Below are positions 1-11,470 of a stretch of 64,000 bases of DNA, in pieces (position 1 is the first letter of the stretch; each line of letters begins with the position of its first letter). Source of the stretch: Sphingobacterium allocomposti (GTDB lineage Bacteria > Bacteroidota > Bacteroidia > Sphingobacteriales > Sphingobacteriaceae). Where the stretch lies: positions 35,199 through 99,198 of the forward strand of contig NZ_VNHX01000018.1 of NCBI RefSeq assembly GCF_008124885.1, given 5' to 3'. Both the position numbers and the translations under genes were made by a program. The notes beneath the pieces are model-generated. The model was not told the origin of the DNA, searched no databases, and saw only the letters and a list, made by a program, of their open reading frames with translations.

Positions 1-1
1 C

Positions 2-1288
2 TACACGTGGAAAACGGACACCTTGGGATCCACCTTCCGTGTTGTTGCAGACTACACCAATAGTGATAAAAGGCCGAGCAGCGGCACATTCAGCGAGACA
101 TTCGATGCACAGGATCAGCTATTACAGGATACTTCTTTCCTTTTCCGCTTTCCGAGCATGTCACAGATTGTGACCGCCGAGGCCAGATATCAGAAAAAGT
201 GGACCACTAGCTGGGATATGCAGGTCGGTGCGAAATTATCACATACTGACATTAATAACCAGAATGCGTATGATATCCTCCGGGATGGTAATTGGATCAG
301 CGACATGCAAAGTTTTGACTATTTTTATAAAGAACGGATTGCTGCAGGGTTCGTCAGTTTGAGCGGCGAGCTCTACGGCACAACGTTTAATGTGGGGCTA
401 CGCGGAGAGAATAGCTCCATTCAGGGTGAAGTATCCGGCGACGGACAGGACACAATCATCGGTTCCGATTACTTCAATTTGTTCCCTACGTTGTATTTGC
501 AGCGTGTTCTCGATCAGCAAGGCCGCCATGTTCTGACGTTTTCAGCTAACAGACGCATTCAAAGGCCGTCCTACAACGAATTAAATCCATATCGATATTT
601 TTTAGATAACTATTCTGTTGTGACAGGCAATCCCCATCTCCGCCCCCAGATTACGCACGGCGGCGAACTGGCGTACCTCTTCAGGCAAAAATATTACCTA
701 GCTTTCAGCTATAACAAAACTAAAGATGTTATCTATCAGATCATCGAAACGGATCCAGAGTCGGATATGTTATTGGCATGGCGGAAAAATACCGGTAAAC
801 AGGAGGTTTACACCGTAACCATCAGTGCGCCCATACAGTTCGTCAAGTGGTGGAGTTCCTCAAATAACCTGCTGCTTTCCTCGGGCAGCTCTGTGGCTCC
901 AGAGTTTGACTTGCAGCTCAACACGTTTGTCTTTCAAAGTGAACACGAGTTTACACTCCCTAAGGGTTGGACGGCAAGCTTAAGTGCGATGTACACACCC
1001 CGCATCCTGCAAGGAAACGTAATTACCCGGCCAATTTCCAATGTAGATCTCGGCGTAAGGAAGCGGTTTTTCAATGACCGCCTGACAGCCGCGGCATCTA
1101 TTAGCGATATCTTTTATACGGCGAACTTCGACGCGAAGAGCTATTACAACAACGATGTAATTCTGATCGGCAACCGTCAGCAGACACGGGTGTTGTCGCT
1201 TTCGCTAACATATAATATCAATATAGGAAAGTCTTTTAAAATGAGGTCGCTCATGAAGAGTAATACGGAGGAGAGCGGACGATTATGA
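2..1288 (+). CDS. TonB-dependent receptor / outer membrane beta-barrel protein, 3' part
   Basis: The reading frame is open from base 2 and runs to a TGA at 1286-1288, so the 5' part of the gene lies left of the window. The roughly 428 visible residues are the C-terminal half of an OMP_b-brl_3 type barrel: alternating aromatic strands, the family-typical stretch around NRRIQRPSYNELNPYRYF followed by TGNPHLRPQ, and a final strand with SLTYNINIG. Plug and CarboxypepD_reg domains would be upstream. It is the same architecture as the complete protein at 24127-26550 (which has KKISRPNYRFLNPFAYY and LGNPYLNPQ in the equivalent place). Role: outer-membrane import barrel energised by TonB; the substrate cannot be read from this part. 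The last 20 residues after the barrel are polar and odd for a barrel, whose last strand normally ends the protein. Confidence 0.85.
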   Translation, partial: YTWKTDTLGSTFRVVADYTNSDKRPSSGTFSETFDAQDQLLQDTSFLFRFPSMSQIVTAEARYQKKWTTSWDMQVGAKLSHTDINNQNAYDILRDGNWISDMQSFDYFYKERIAAGFVSLSGELYGTTFNVGLRGENSSIQGEVSGDGQDTIIGSDYFNLFPTLYLQRVLDQQGRHVLTFSANRRIQRPSYNELNPYRYFLDNYSVVTGNPHLRPQITHGGELAYLFRQKYYLAFSYNKTKDVIYQIIETDPESDMLLAWRKNTGKQEVYTVTISAPIQFVKWWSSSNNLLLSSGSSVAPEFDLQLNTFVFQSEHEFTLPKGWTASLSAMYTPRILQGNVITRPISNVDLGVRKRFFNDRLTAAASISDIFYTANFDAKSYYNNDVILIGNRQQTRVLSLSLTYNINIGKSFKMRSLMKSNTEESGRL

Positions 1289-1589
1289 TGATTAATGTCG
1301 GGCGAGCGACGAGGTCAAGCGGAACAATGAGCACCACGCGCATGTCCGATTTCACCCGATTATATCCTAATTATTTGCTATATTAGTAAACAATAAGCGA
1401 CTGTATATTAGTATTATAGATGTTTGAAGACTGGTTTTCTTGGGTGCCGGCAGAATCTGTCGATTGACAAAAGGAGATGTAGCCTTGCAGGCGATACCGG
1501 AGAGCCCGGCGTTTTCTCTTAAAAGAAAAATAAAAGAAAATGTCCCCGATCGCAGTTCTCCATTGTCATAGCCAATAAAAAATAATATT
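1289..1589. other. Intergenic stretch upstream of the first YCII gene
   Basis: About 300 bases with no supportable gene. A TGTCGA hexamer at 1458-1463 matches the -35 element reported for ECF42 sigma factors in Streptomyces, but no convincing -10 follows at the right distance. A purine/pyrimidine-rich near-palindrome (TTTTCTCTTAAAAGAAAA) lies around 1513-1530. No clear TAnnTTTG element was found for the gene at 1590. Confidence 0.4.
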
Positions 1590-1937
1590 ATGAAAGAATT
1601 TCTTATGCTGATCCGTGAAGGGGCGGACTACGGAACATTATCACAAGAAGAGCTGAATGCCGATATCGAGAAGCACATCGCTTGGGTTGAACAGCTTGTG
1701 CAGAGAGGTCACTTCAAGGATGGAAACCCGTTAAGTGCAGAAGGCGTATCTATCAGGGGAGAACAGGTGAGCGATGGTCCATTTATTGAGTCCAAGGAAT
1801 GTATCAGCGGTTATTATTTTTTACTGGCATCATCGATTGAAGAAGCGATAGCCCTAGCCAAGGGGTGCCCAGATCTTGACCGGGGTGCATCGCTGGAAAT
1901 AAGGGAAATTGCGGTGGTGGAGGGCTTTCACGATTAA
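1590..1937 (+). CDS. YCII-related (DGPF domain) protein, copy 1
   Basis: A 115-residue single-domain protein of the YCII/DGPF family, starting MKEFLMLIREG and carrying the diagnostic SDGPFIESKE at about residues 60-69, then a GCP motif near residue 92. YCII domains are ferredoxin-like folds with a putative His/Asp site; no substrate is established for the DGPF branch. Next to the sigma gene 4 bp downstream, it is the usual partner of ECF42 sigma factors, and known ECF42 regulons mainly contain DGPF genes. The same pair recurs at 6124-7775. The start is the ATG at 1590, which matches family N-termini; no strong ribosome binding site is seen, as is normal in Bacteroidota. Confidence 0.85.
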   Translation: MKEFLMLIREGADYGTLSQEELNADIEKHIAWVEQLVQRGHFKDGNPLSAEGVSIRGEQVSDGPFIESKECISGYYFLLASSIEEAIALAKGCPDLDRGASLEIREIAVVEGFHD

Positions 1938-1941
1938 CAGC

Positions 1942-3186
1942 ATGGGAGGGGACGCTGAGCGTCTGATCGGGCTTCTTTTCCGGCAGCAGGCAGGAAGGCT
2001 TGTCTCCGTGCTGACCCGCCGCTACGGTTATGAGCATATCGACATGGCAATGGACGTGGTGCAGGATACGTTCCTTTCCGCGCTCTCCGCCTGGCGAAAG
2101 GGAGGCGTTCCGTATCGTCCCGAGGCATGGCTGATGAGGGTCGCCATAAACAATATGCTGAATGCGCTAAAAAAAGCAAAGAGCGACCTCGAGCGAAGGA
2201 CGGTCTTGATGTATGGCGAGGTGTGCGATAGCGAGGTCTCGGAGAAAGAGATCGGCGACAGCCAGCTGACGCTTTTATTGTTCTGCTGCGGTTTGGATAT
2301 CCCACAGCGAACGCGTATTATGCTTACACTGCATTACCTATGTGGAATGAGCTATGCCGAAATTGCCGGCGGTATGTTAATGCACGTCGAAGCGGTGAAG
2401 AAGTCGATCTTTCGAAACAAAGAGGCACTCAAAAACTTCCGGGCAGACCACGACTACCAAGGATCAGGGTTGCAACGGCAGATTCCTGTTTTGCTCAAGA
2501 CCCTCTATTTATTGTTCAACGAAGGTTATAAGACAACGTGCAGAACAGTGGGTGTTGATCTTGAATGCTGCTATAACGCGATGCAACTGACGTTATTAAT
2601 AGCCGAAAGGAAGAAAGATGGAAGGCTTCATGCGCTCTTGGCACTCATGTTCTTTCACGCAGCCAGATTTCCGGCCCGGATGGACGGGAGTGAAAATTGG
2701 ATAACGCTGAAAGAACAAGACCGTTCCCTGTGGAGCCGTGAGCTGATTGCTGAGGGGTATTTCCACCTTCGGCGAGCGCGCGAACTGACGGACTATGCCG
2801 ACAGTTATTATCTGCAGGCGCTGATATCCTCGTTGCATTGCGCTGCCGCCAACTTCATTGACACTCCCTGGCACAGGATTGTCTTCTTATACCGGCAGCT
2901 CGAAGCGCTTGATAAAGAGTCGGTAGGGTATACACTTAACCGTATTATTGCACAAAGCTATATCGACGCTGTAGGCCTTTTAGAAGAACTCGACACGTTG
3001 GCGCTGCGATGCAGAGGCCCTAATCTGCTAAGCTTCTATCTGGCAAAGGCCTTTCTCCATCAAAGAGACGATAAGTCGCGTGCTTTAACATTTTATGAGG
3101 CGGCATGGTCGCTAACAGCTTCTGCCGTAGATAGACGTTATATTGAAAGACAGATTGAAGCAATGCGGCGTCTATCCGGGCCATAA
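1942..3186 (+). CDS. ECF42-type RNA polymerase sigma factor, copy 1
   Basis: A 414-residue extracytoplasmic-function-like sigma factor with sigma-2 (around QDTFLSALSAWR and PEAWLMRVAINN), sigma-4 (LHYLCGMSYAEIAGG, then VKKSIFRNKEAL) and a long C-terminal helical region typical of group ECF42, where a TPR-like extension replaces an anti-sigma factor. The conserved LYLLFNEGY of this group is present near residue 190. The frame is open upstream to a TTG at 1909, inside the YCII gene, but the ATG at 1942, 4 bp after the YCII stop, is the better start. ECF42 factors have no cognate anti-sigma gene, and none is present here. The stimulus is unknown. It is a paralogue of the gene at 6513-7775 and presumably co-transcribed with the YCII gene. 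Confidence 0.85.
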   Translation: MGGDAERLIGLLFRQQAGRLVSVLTRRYGYEHIDMAMDVVQDTFLSALSAWRKGGVPYRPEAWLMRVAINNMLNALKKAKSDLERRTVLMYGEVCDSEVSEKEIGDSQLTLLLFCCGLDIPQRTRIMLTLHYLCGMSYAEIAGGMLMHVEAVKKSIFRNKEALKNFRADHDYQGSGLQRQIPVLLKTLYLLFNEGYKTTCRTVGVDLECCYNAMQLTLLIAERKKDGRLHALLALMFFHAARFPARMDGSENWITLKEQDRSLWSRELIAEGYFHLRRARELTDYADSYYLQALISSLHCAAANFIDTPWHRIVFLYRQLEALDKESVGYTLNRIIAQSYIDAVGLLEELDTLALRCRGPNLLSFYLAKAFLHQRDDKSRALTFYEAAWSLTASAVDRRYIERQIEAMRRLSGP

Positions 3187-3315
3187 ATCTCCCGAGGACG
3201 CTAGCGGAGCGGTGTTATAAAAGGGGGAGCGATCTTTCAAAGGAAGACCGCAGCATCGTACAATCTGTACGTAGGTATACTACCGGCCATAGGATATGGA
3301 TGATGGCGCTTCGCG

Positions 3316-3372
3316 AAAAAAAACCTCCACGACTTACGGATGCTGTTTTAAGCTTAGCGTAAGTTGTGAAGG
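3316..3372 (-). terminator. Rho-independent terminator of katG
   Basis: Two 15-base arms (3324-3338 and 3358-3372) pair with only two G-U type mismatches. On the minus strand the stem is followed directly by eight T (3316-3323). It lies just past the katG stop at 3386 and faces the end of the sigma factor gene, so it terminates katG and may also slow reading from the left. Confidence 0.75.
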
Positions 3373-3385
3373 CTTTTCCTACAAT

Positions 3386-6123
<2,738 letters not shown>

Positions 6124-6471
6124 ATGAAGGAATTTATGTTACTTTTTCGATTGCCGCAGCAGGCAGGCGAAGACACGGTAAGTGAAGAGGGAATGAAAGC
6201 CCTCAGCAAAAAATGGGAAAATTGGGTAGGCGGTATCGCGGCGCAGGGCAAGGTGGTCAGTGCTGGTCCGCGGCTAGAACCCGTGGGGAAGGTGCTGAAG
6301 AACGGCGGGGTGGTTACGGACGGACCATTCGTGGAGGTGCGCGAGATGCTGGGCGGGTTTTTACGGATTAAAGCGGCCAGCCTGGATGAAGCGACGACCT
6401 TGGCACATGGCTGTCCGGCTATTGATCAGGGAGGTACGGTCGAGGTGCGGCCCATAATGGTTTATAGCTGA
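6124..6471 (+). CDS. YCII-related (DGPF domain) protein, copy 2
   Basis: About 115 residues from the ATG at 6124 (MKEFMLLFR), the same N-terminus as copy 1. The frame extends 18 residues further to an ATG at 6070, but that extension is polar, unlike family members, and is probably not translated. The DGPF motif is TDGPFVEVRE; the C-terminal half keeps GCPAIDQGG. It is 41 bp ahead of a second ECF42 sigma gene and begins a four-gene set with DoxX and DUF4256 proteins. The biochemical role is unknown; by family association it is both partner and probable target of the ECF42 factor. Confidence 0.83.
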   Translation: MKEFMLLFRLPQQAGEDTVSEEGMKALSKKWENWVGGIAAQGKVVSAGPRLEPVGKVLKNGGVVTDGPFVEVREMLGGFLRIKAASLDEATTLAHGCPAIDQGGTVEVRPIMVYS

Positions 6472-6512
6472 GACGGCGGGCGTTAATAGCGACGTCTCTT
6501 TAAAAAAGTACG

Positions 6513-7775
6513 GTGAAAGGATTGTTAGCTGATTTATTTCGGAGAGAATTCGGCAAGATGGTGGCGGTGATCAGTCGCCGGTACGGCTTGCAGTATATTG
6601 AAATTGCAGAAGATCTCGTAAGCGAGACGTTTCTTTCCGCCGCGGAATCATGGCAAGGAAAGGGGATTCCCGCTAATCCGGAGGCTTGGTTATACCATGT
6701 CGCGTCTCAAAAGGTGCTTTTGTACTTCAGGCGGAACAAAATACTGATGGATAAGATCGTCCCGCACATGAGGGAGAGCCAGGAAATATACGAGGAGTCG
6801 GCAGAAATCTGCTTCACGGACGGCAATATAAAAGACAGCCAATTGCAGATGCTGTTGGCCGTCTGCCATCCCGCATTAGGTAGCGAAGCGCAGATTGGGC
6901 TGGCGCTGCGTGTGCTCTGCGGATTTAGCATCGACGAGATAGCTCAGGCATTTTTCACCAATAAAGAGACAATCAACAAACGTCTCTTCCGGGCGAAAGA
7001 AAGGTTGCGGTCGGAAGGGATAACTGTTGAGCCCCTGGGAGATGACGACGTCGGGACGCGTCTTGACAACACACTGCATATTATCTACTTGCTTTTTACC
7101 GAGGGTTATTACTCCCGTACGCGGGACGAGATCCTCCGGCGTGACCTGTGCAGGGAAGCATTGCGTCTCGGACTTATGCTCACAGAACATAAAAGAACAG
7201 ACGTACCCAAGGCAAATGCTTTAGTGGCGTTAATGTGCTTTCATGCGTCGCGCTTCGATGCGCGGCAGGCCGGTCAGGAGAACATGATTCTGTACGACGA
7301 TCAGGACAGAAGCAAGTGGAATCAGGAGCTCATTTACCAAGGGATGTATTTTCTCGGTCGTTCCGCCGTAGGAAATGAAATAAGTTCGTACCATTTGGAG
7401 GCCCGTATCGCCTGTTGCCACTGTTACAGGGATGACGGCGAAGAAAAGTGGCAGGAGGTGTTACATCTGTACAACCAGTTGCTGTTAGTCAATTATTCGC
7501 CGGCTGTTGCACTTAACCGTACGTATGCGTTATACAAAGCCGAAGGACGGGAGTCTGCGCTTTTGGAGGCAGAAAAGCTACAGCTTAGCGGCAGCCACTT
7601 TTATCATATGCTGCTGGGCGAATTGTATATAGGCGTAAATAATAATAAGGCAATGGAGTACCTTCGGACAGCCTCAACGCTCGCGGGGACGGAGGCGGAA
7701 CGAAAGCATATTAAACGACGATTGGAAGAAATCATAAAAGATGGCGTGGAACGGCGCGATGAAACTGTTAAATAG
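6513..7775 (+). CDS. ECF42-type RNA polymerase sigma factor, copy 2
   Basis: A 420-residue sigma factor with the same plan as the protein at 1942-3186: sigma-2 (VSETFLSAAESW, PEAWLYHVASQ), sigma-4 (LRVLCGFSIDEIAQAF, INKRLFRAKERL) and the ECF42 signature IIYLLFTEGYYS followed by a C-terminal TPR-like region of about 200 residues. The start is a GTG at 6513; no in-frame ATG gives a complete region 2. The two copies are clearly diverged rather than a recent duplication, so they probably answer different signals. The stop at 7775 is 2 bp before the DoxX start, so the genes are very likely co-transcribed. Confidence 0.85.
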   Translation: MKGLLADLFRREFGKMVAVISRRYGLQYIEIAEDLVSETFLSAAESWQGKGIPANPEAWLYHVASQKVLLYFRRNKILMDKIVPHMRESQEIYEESAEICFTDGNIKDSQLQMLLAVCHPALGSEAQIGLALRVLCGFSIDEIAQAFFTNKETINKRLFRAKERLRSEGITVEPLGDDDVGTRLDNTLHIIYLLFTEGYYSRTRDEILRRDLCREALRLGLMLTEHKRTDVPKANALVALMCFHASRFDARQAGQENMILYDDQDRSKWNQELIYQGMYFLGRSAVGNEISSYHLEARIACCHCYRDDGEEKWQEVLHLYNQLLLVNYSPAVALNRTYALYKAEGRESALLEAEKLQLSGSHFYHMLLGELYIGVNNNKAMEYLRTASTLAGTEAERKHIKRRLEEIIKDGVERRDETVK

Positions 7776-7777
7776 AA

Positions 7778-8158
7778 ATGAAAAAAAGAAATAACATCAT
7801 TTATTGGGTGTCGACGCTTTGGCTTGCATTAGGAATGGCATCGACAGGAGTAGTTCAGTTAATGAGGATACCGGAGGAAGTGGAGAGTATAGCCCACCTG
7901 GGATATCCAGTGTATATGCTGACCGTCCTAGGGATCTGGAAATTGCTGGGTGTCGGCGCAATACTTGTTCCGCGCACACCACTTTTAAAGGAATGGACGT
8001 ATGCCGGCTTTTTCTTTGTTATGACGGGTGCGGTCGTGTCGCACCTGGCGGTCGGAGACCTACTGTCGACTATATGGCCCCCGGCGTTGCTCATAGCATT
8101 GACAGCGGTTTCATGGTATTTTAGACCGGCTGACAGAAAGACCTTCGTGCCGAAATAA
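7778..8158 (+). CDS. DoxX-like family membrane protein
   Basis: A 126-residue protein with four predicted membrane helices (about residues 8-28, 45-65, 73-92, 98-115) and the DoxX-like pattern GVVQLMRIPE, LGYPVYMLTVLGIWKLLGVGA and AGFFFVMTGAVVSHL. DoxX-like proteins are small inner-membrane proteins often found in redox or stress operons; no reaction is established. It begins 2 bp after the sigma factor stop, so it belongs to the ECF42 operon. Confidence 0.82.
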   Translation: MKKRNNIIYWVSTLWLALGMASTGVVQLMRIPEEVESIAHLGYPVYMLTVLGIWKLLGVGAILVPRTPLLKEWTYAGFFFVMTGAVVSHLAVGDLLSTIWPPALLIALTAVSWYFRPADRKTFVPK

Positions 8159-8217
8159 AGGCCGGCAGTATAAACGCTTCTAAAACGGACATATCACCCA
8201 CCAAAGAAAGATTACTG

Positions 8218-8781
8218 ATGAAAAACAATAGAAACCTCCACGCTGAACGGCAAGAAGAGTTGTTACAGCTGCTGAGACAACGGTTTGAAAAAAATATGGA
8301 TAGGCACCAGGACCTGCAGTGGGTCGCTGTCGAAGAGCGTTTGTTGGCCGCGCCGGAAAAGCTGTGGTCCTTGGATGCGATGGAACAAACGGGAGGCGAG
8401 CCCGATGTTGTGGGATACGATAGCCAGTCCGGCGAGTACCTGTTCTTTGATTGTTCGGCAGAAAGCCCGAAAGGACGACGGAGCATATGCTACGATCGGA
8501 CAGCTCTGGAAGCCCGGAAAGCCCACAAACCGGCTAACTCGGCGATGGATATGGCGGAAGAAATGGGAGTAGAGATGTTAACAGAACAGCAATATCGCCT
8601 ATTACAGCAGCTCGGCGAGTTCGATCTGAAAACATCATCTTGGGTGATCACACCGGAGGCCATCAGGAAACACGGCGGAGCCATCTTCTGCGACCGTCGT
8701 TATGGTCATGTATTTACATACCATAATGGAGCCGACTCCTATTACGGGGCAAGGGGGTTTAGGGCCGCTTTGCGGGTCTGA
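8218..8781 (+). CDS. DUF4256 domain-containing protein
   Basis: A 187-residue soluble protein matching DUF4256 over its full length: an N-terminal helical part (LLRQRFEKNMDRHQ), the conserved block EQTGGEPDVVGYD, then SAESPKGRRSICYDR, and a C-terminal GAIFCDRRYGHVFTYHNGA. The function of the family is unknown. It follows the DoxX gene after a 59 bp gap in the same direction and is probably the last gene of the ECF42 set; DUF4256, DoxX and DGPF genes commonly co-occur in Bacteroidota. Confidence 0.85.
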   Translation: MKNNRNLHAERQEELLQLLRQRFEKNMDRHQDLQWVAVEERLLAAPEKLWSLDAMEQTGGEPDVVGYDSQSGEYLFFDCSAESPKGRRSICYDRTALEARKAHKPANSAMDMAEEMGVEMLTEQQYRLLQQLGEFDLKTSSWVITPEAIRKHGGAIFCDRRYGHVFTYHNGADSYYGARGFRAALRV

Positions 8782-8803
8782 TCGTGCTTCTAACCGGGGA
8801 CAG

Positions 8804-11467
8804 CTACAGTGTAAAGACGGCCCTTAGAATGGCCATACGTCCGCGGAGTTCGTAGCTGTTATGCGTCTGGTGATTGGCTGTCACAGCATATGTTTCAAAG
8901 GTCCGCACATCTGTCAGGTTGGTCAGGTTGAGCTCCAGGTCCGTTTTCCATTTTTTTAGGCGGTAGCGGGCGAATGCGTCGAGAAAGAAATAGCTAACGT
9001 GAGGTTGTTCACGCTGCTGCGTGTAGAGATGTCTGCCGTTAACACCGATAAAGACCTTTTTAAAGGGTAAAGACGGTAGTCCGATATGCTGACTTGCTGT
9101 AAAAATACGGTTTACCAGCTCTGGATGATCTTTTTGTTCCGAAGTCGACCAGCTAAGGTTTCCCCGGTAAGATAGGTTTATGGACTTCCATACCTTCAGT
9201 TCTATATCGGGCTGCAACGAGACATTCCTGTTCTGGAAAGGGAGAAGTTCACCGTTGAAGAACTGATTAAAGTCTGTCAATGTCCACATTCCCCTAAGCT
9301 TGACCGTACTCGCTATGGGAAAGATGTATTTGTCGAAGCCGGCCTGAAGCTGGAGCGCCCCGATCTTATTCGGTATGGGAAGGAGAACCGTCTGTGAGAT
9401 GTCGTTGGACACGGTGTGGGCAATCATCGCCTTTCTGTAGGTTGTTGTATATTGAAGCCCCACATCCGAGAAAAGAAGAGACAGTGTTCTGCTTAAACGA
9501 TAGTTCGCCCGAAAGGTTTGGGTATGACTCTCGTTGATGCCGACGGAGTTCTGGGACAGCGATCGATAATCGCGTATCACCAGACCGCGGTACACATCCT
9601 GAATGTTGCCAAAGTTGTTGGTGAACGTATAGGAAAAGTCAAGTTCGTCCTCCTGCCACGCACGGTATTTCATAAGAAAAGACGGCAAAAACAGCCAGTG
9701 CCGCTGTGTTTCGTCTAAGTGGTAGTGGGGATCATCAAAGTTGGTGTGCTGGAAGGTTATTGGTAAATTGAGCTGGGCCTCTATCCTTTTTCTCTTCCAG
9801 CCATAAGACGCGCTCACCGAAAATTGCGACCGGCGCCAATGAAGATTGTTGACAGCAGAATCAGTTGAGGGGGGATAAACGGAAGCTCCCTGATATATAT
9901 TGATGTGCGAAGAAAGCTGCTGATCTTCGACGCTCAATAGCGCATTATAATATTGGCTGATCCTGCCTTTGGGCATCCTGTATCCCGCGGAGATCCGGGA
10001 AAAGAAATTTGGAACACGGAGGTGTTGAGTCGTTCCGGTATAAGGCTCACCCCGGTTCAACACATCAGCGGATACGCCCGGAAATATGGCTAGCGATTGG
10101 GGTTTTTCTCCGTAATGTACATACCAATCTACCTGGATAATGTTGCCACTCCGTAGCTGAGGAACGTACTCCAGCAGGTTGGTAAGGCCCCTGATACGGT
10201 GATTTAGCTGTGCCTTGATCTGCTGATCATTGGTGTGCAGTGACGCTAGGCCATGTTCTTTTTCGTATTCGACAGACAACGCGTTGTTGAGAAACATATT
10301 GGATTCATTTTTATTTATTAAAAGCCGGAAAGCACCGAGCAGTGACTCTATTTCGCTCTGCTGCTGTTCGTCGAACGTTATGATTTCGGTTGGAGTCAGA
10401 TAATATGTGTAACCGTTAAAGTCTCTCGTATTTCGATCATATAGTCCCTGGAGGTTTATCTTAGCCTGCCATCCCGTGGCCAGGTTGACGAGACTGTTAG
10501 AGTTTATTCCACCGCTGTTATTCATAAAGTAATGCTGTTTAGGAATCGGTGGAGCACCAACAGTGCCCAGGGCAAGGAGGTTGTTAACAGGCATCGTTCC
10601 CATTCGCGCAAGTGAATTATCCCGATTATATCCGAGGAAGTCGCCCCGGAGGTCCTTTCCCCGGTTATTGCCGCTCAGCACGTGGAGCATTTTGTGTTTT
10701 TTGTTAAAAAGGATGCTGTTCACTTCACCGTCGTATATATTTGGCAGACCCGCGGCGACCTTGGCTTCTCCCGTCGTTTTGAGCTTCGCACTTTCTTTAA
10801 TAACCAGGTTGATAGCTACCTGATCAGTAAAGCGCTTGTTTTTCAATACCTTGAGGTGCTCATGGTTGTTGAGCACCTGGATGTCCTTCACCATATTGTG
10901 AGGAATTGTGCGGGTGCCCAAACTATACCTATCATCAAGCAAATCGTCTCCATCGATGTAGAAATTGGATATGGCTTTTCCTTGGTATTTTATCTGCCCC
11001 GATTCGGAGACCTCCATTCCCGGCAGCCGTCGTATAACATCGCCGATACTGCGGTCTTCTTCCTTCGCAAAACTACCCACGTCGTAAGACACGGTGTCTC
11101 CCGTCCGGCGGATCTTGGGTTTACTTTTTACCTCTATATGCTCCAGGAGTACGGTTTGCGGCTCTAATTCGATTCGAAGAGGAACTTTCTTGTCACCAAG
11201 TCTGCACTGATATTTCTGATAACCAAGGTGGTTGATCTCCAACGTACATTCACCCCATTCTTCCGGGATGGAGACAACGAAAGTGCCGTTGCGGTCTGTC
11301 GTTTTAAAGGCCCGGATTTTGTTATCTGCCGATTTAATATTTACGCTGGCCGATGGAATAGGCCTTTCCGTCGACTTATCCACCAATGTTCCGCGGATTT
11401 CCCGCTGCTGCGCACAGACTACAGATGTGTCAAGCAGGAGTGCATAAACGAAAAGATATACCGCTTT
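8804..11467 (-). CDS. Outer membrane receptor-like barrel protein paired with GLPGLI
   Basis: About 888 residues starting at GTG 11470-11468 (coding span reads 11470 to 8804). It has a signal peptide ending VVCAQ, a CarboxypepD_reg-like domain (residues 24-110, GTLVDKSTERPIPSASVNI), a plug-like segment with DVIRRLPGMEVSESGQIKYQG and FYIDGDDLL, and a long beta-barrel. It lacks an obvious N-terminal TonB box and belongs to the barrel family regularly encoded beside GLPGLI proteins. Role: outer-membrane transport or secretion partner, substrate unknown. The GTG start directly follows the TAA of the GLPGLI gene with no spacer, so translation is probably coupled. The gene ends 22 bp from the convergent DUF4256 gene. 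Confidence 0.85.
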   Translation of the reverse strand, partial: KAVYLFVYALLLDTSVVCAQQREIRGTLVDKSTERPIPSASVNIKSADNKIRAFKTTDRNGTFVVSIPEEWGECTLEINHLGYQKYQCRLGDKKVPLRIELEPQTVLLEHIEVKSKPKIRRTGDTVSYDVGSFAKEEDRSIGDVIRRLPGMEVSESGQIKYQGKAISNFYIDGDDLLDDRYSLGTRTIPHNMVKDIQVLNNHEHLKVLKNKRFTDQVAINLVIKESAKLKTTGEAKVAAGLPNIYDGEVNSILFNKKHKMLHVLSGNNRGKDLRGDFLGYNRDNSLARMGTMPVNNLLALGTVGAPPIPKQHYFMNNSGGINSNSLVNLATGWQAKINLQGLYDRNTRDFNGYTYYLTPTEIITFDEQQQSEIESLLGAFRLLINKNESNMFLNNALSVEYEKEHGLASLHTNDQQIKAQLNHRIRGLTNLLEYVPQLRSGNIIQVDWYVHYGEKPQSLAIFPGVSADVLNRGEPYTGTTQHLRVPNFFSRISAGYRMPKGRISQYYNALLSVEDQQLSSHINIYQGASVYPPSTDSAVNNLHWRRSQFSVSASYGWKRKRIEAQLNLPITFQHTNFDDPHYHLDETQRHWLFLPSFLMKYRAWQEDELDFSYTFTNNFGNIQDVYRGLVIRDYRSLSQNSVGINESHTQTFRANYRLSRTLSLLFSDVGLQYTTTYRKAMIAHTVSNDISQTVLLPIPNKIGALQLQAGFDKYIFPIASTVKLRGMWTLTDFNQFFNGELLPFQNRNVSLQPDIELKVWKSINLSYRGNLSWSTSEQKDHPELVNRIFTASQHIGLPSLPFKKVFIGVNGRHLYTQQREQPHVSYFFLDAFARYRLKKWKTDLELNLTNLTDVRTFETYAVTANHQTHNSYELRGRMAILRAVFTL

Positions 11468-11470
11468 CAC

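Noticed and set aside
1458..1463. TGTCGA as an ECF42 -35 site
   Set aside because: No matching -10 at suitable spacing and no similar motif upstream of the second YCII gene; the hexamer is expected by chance.
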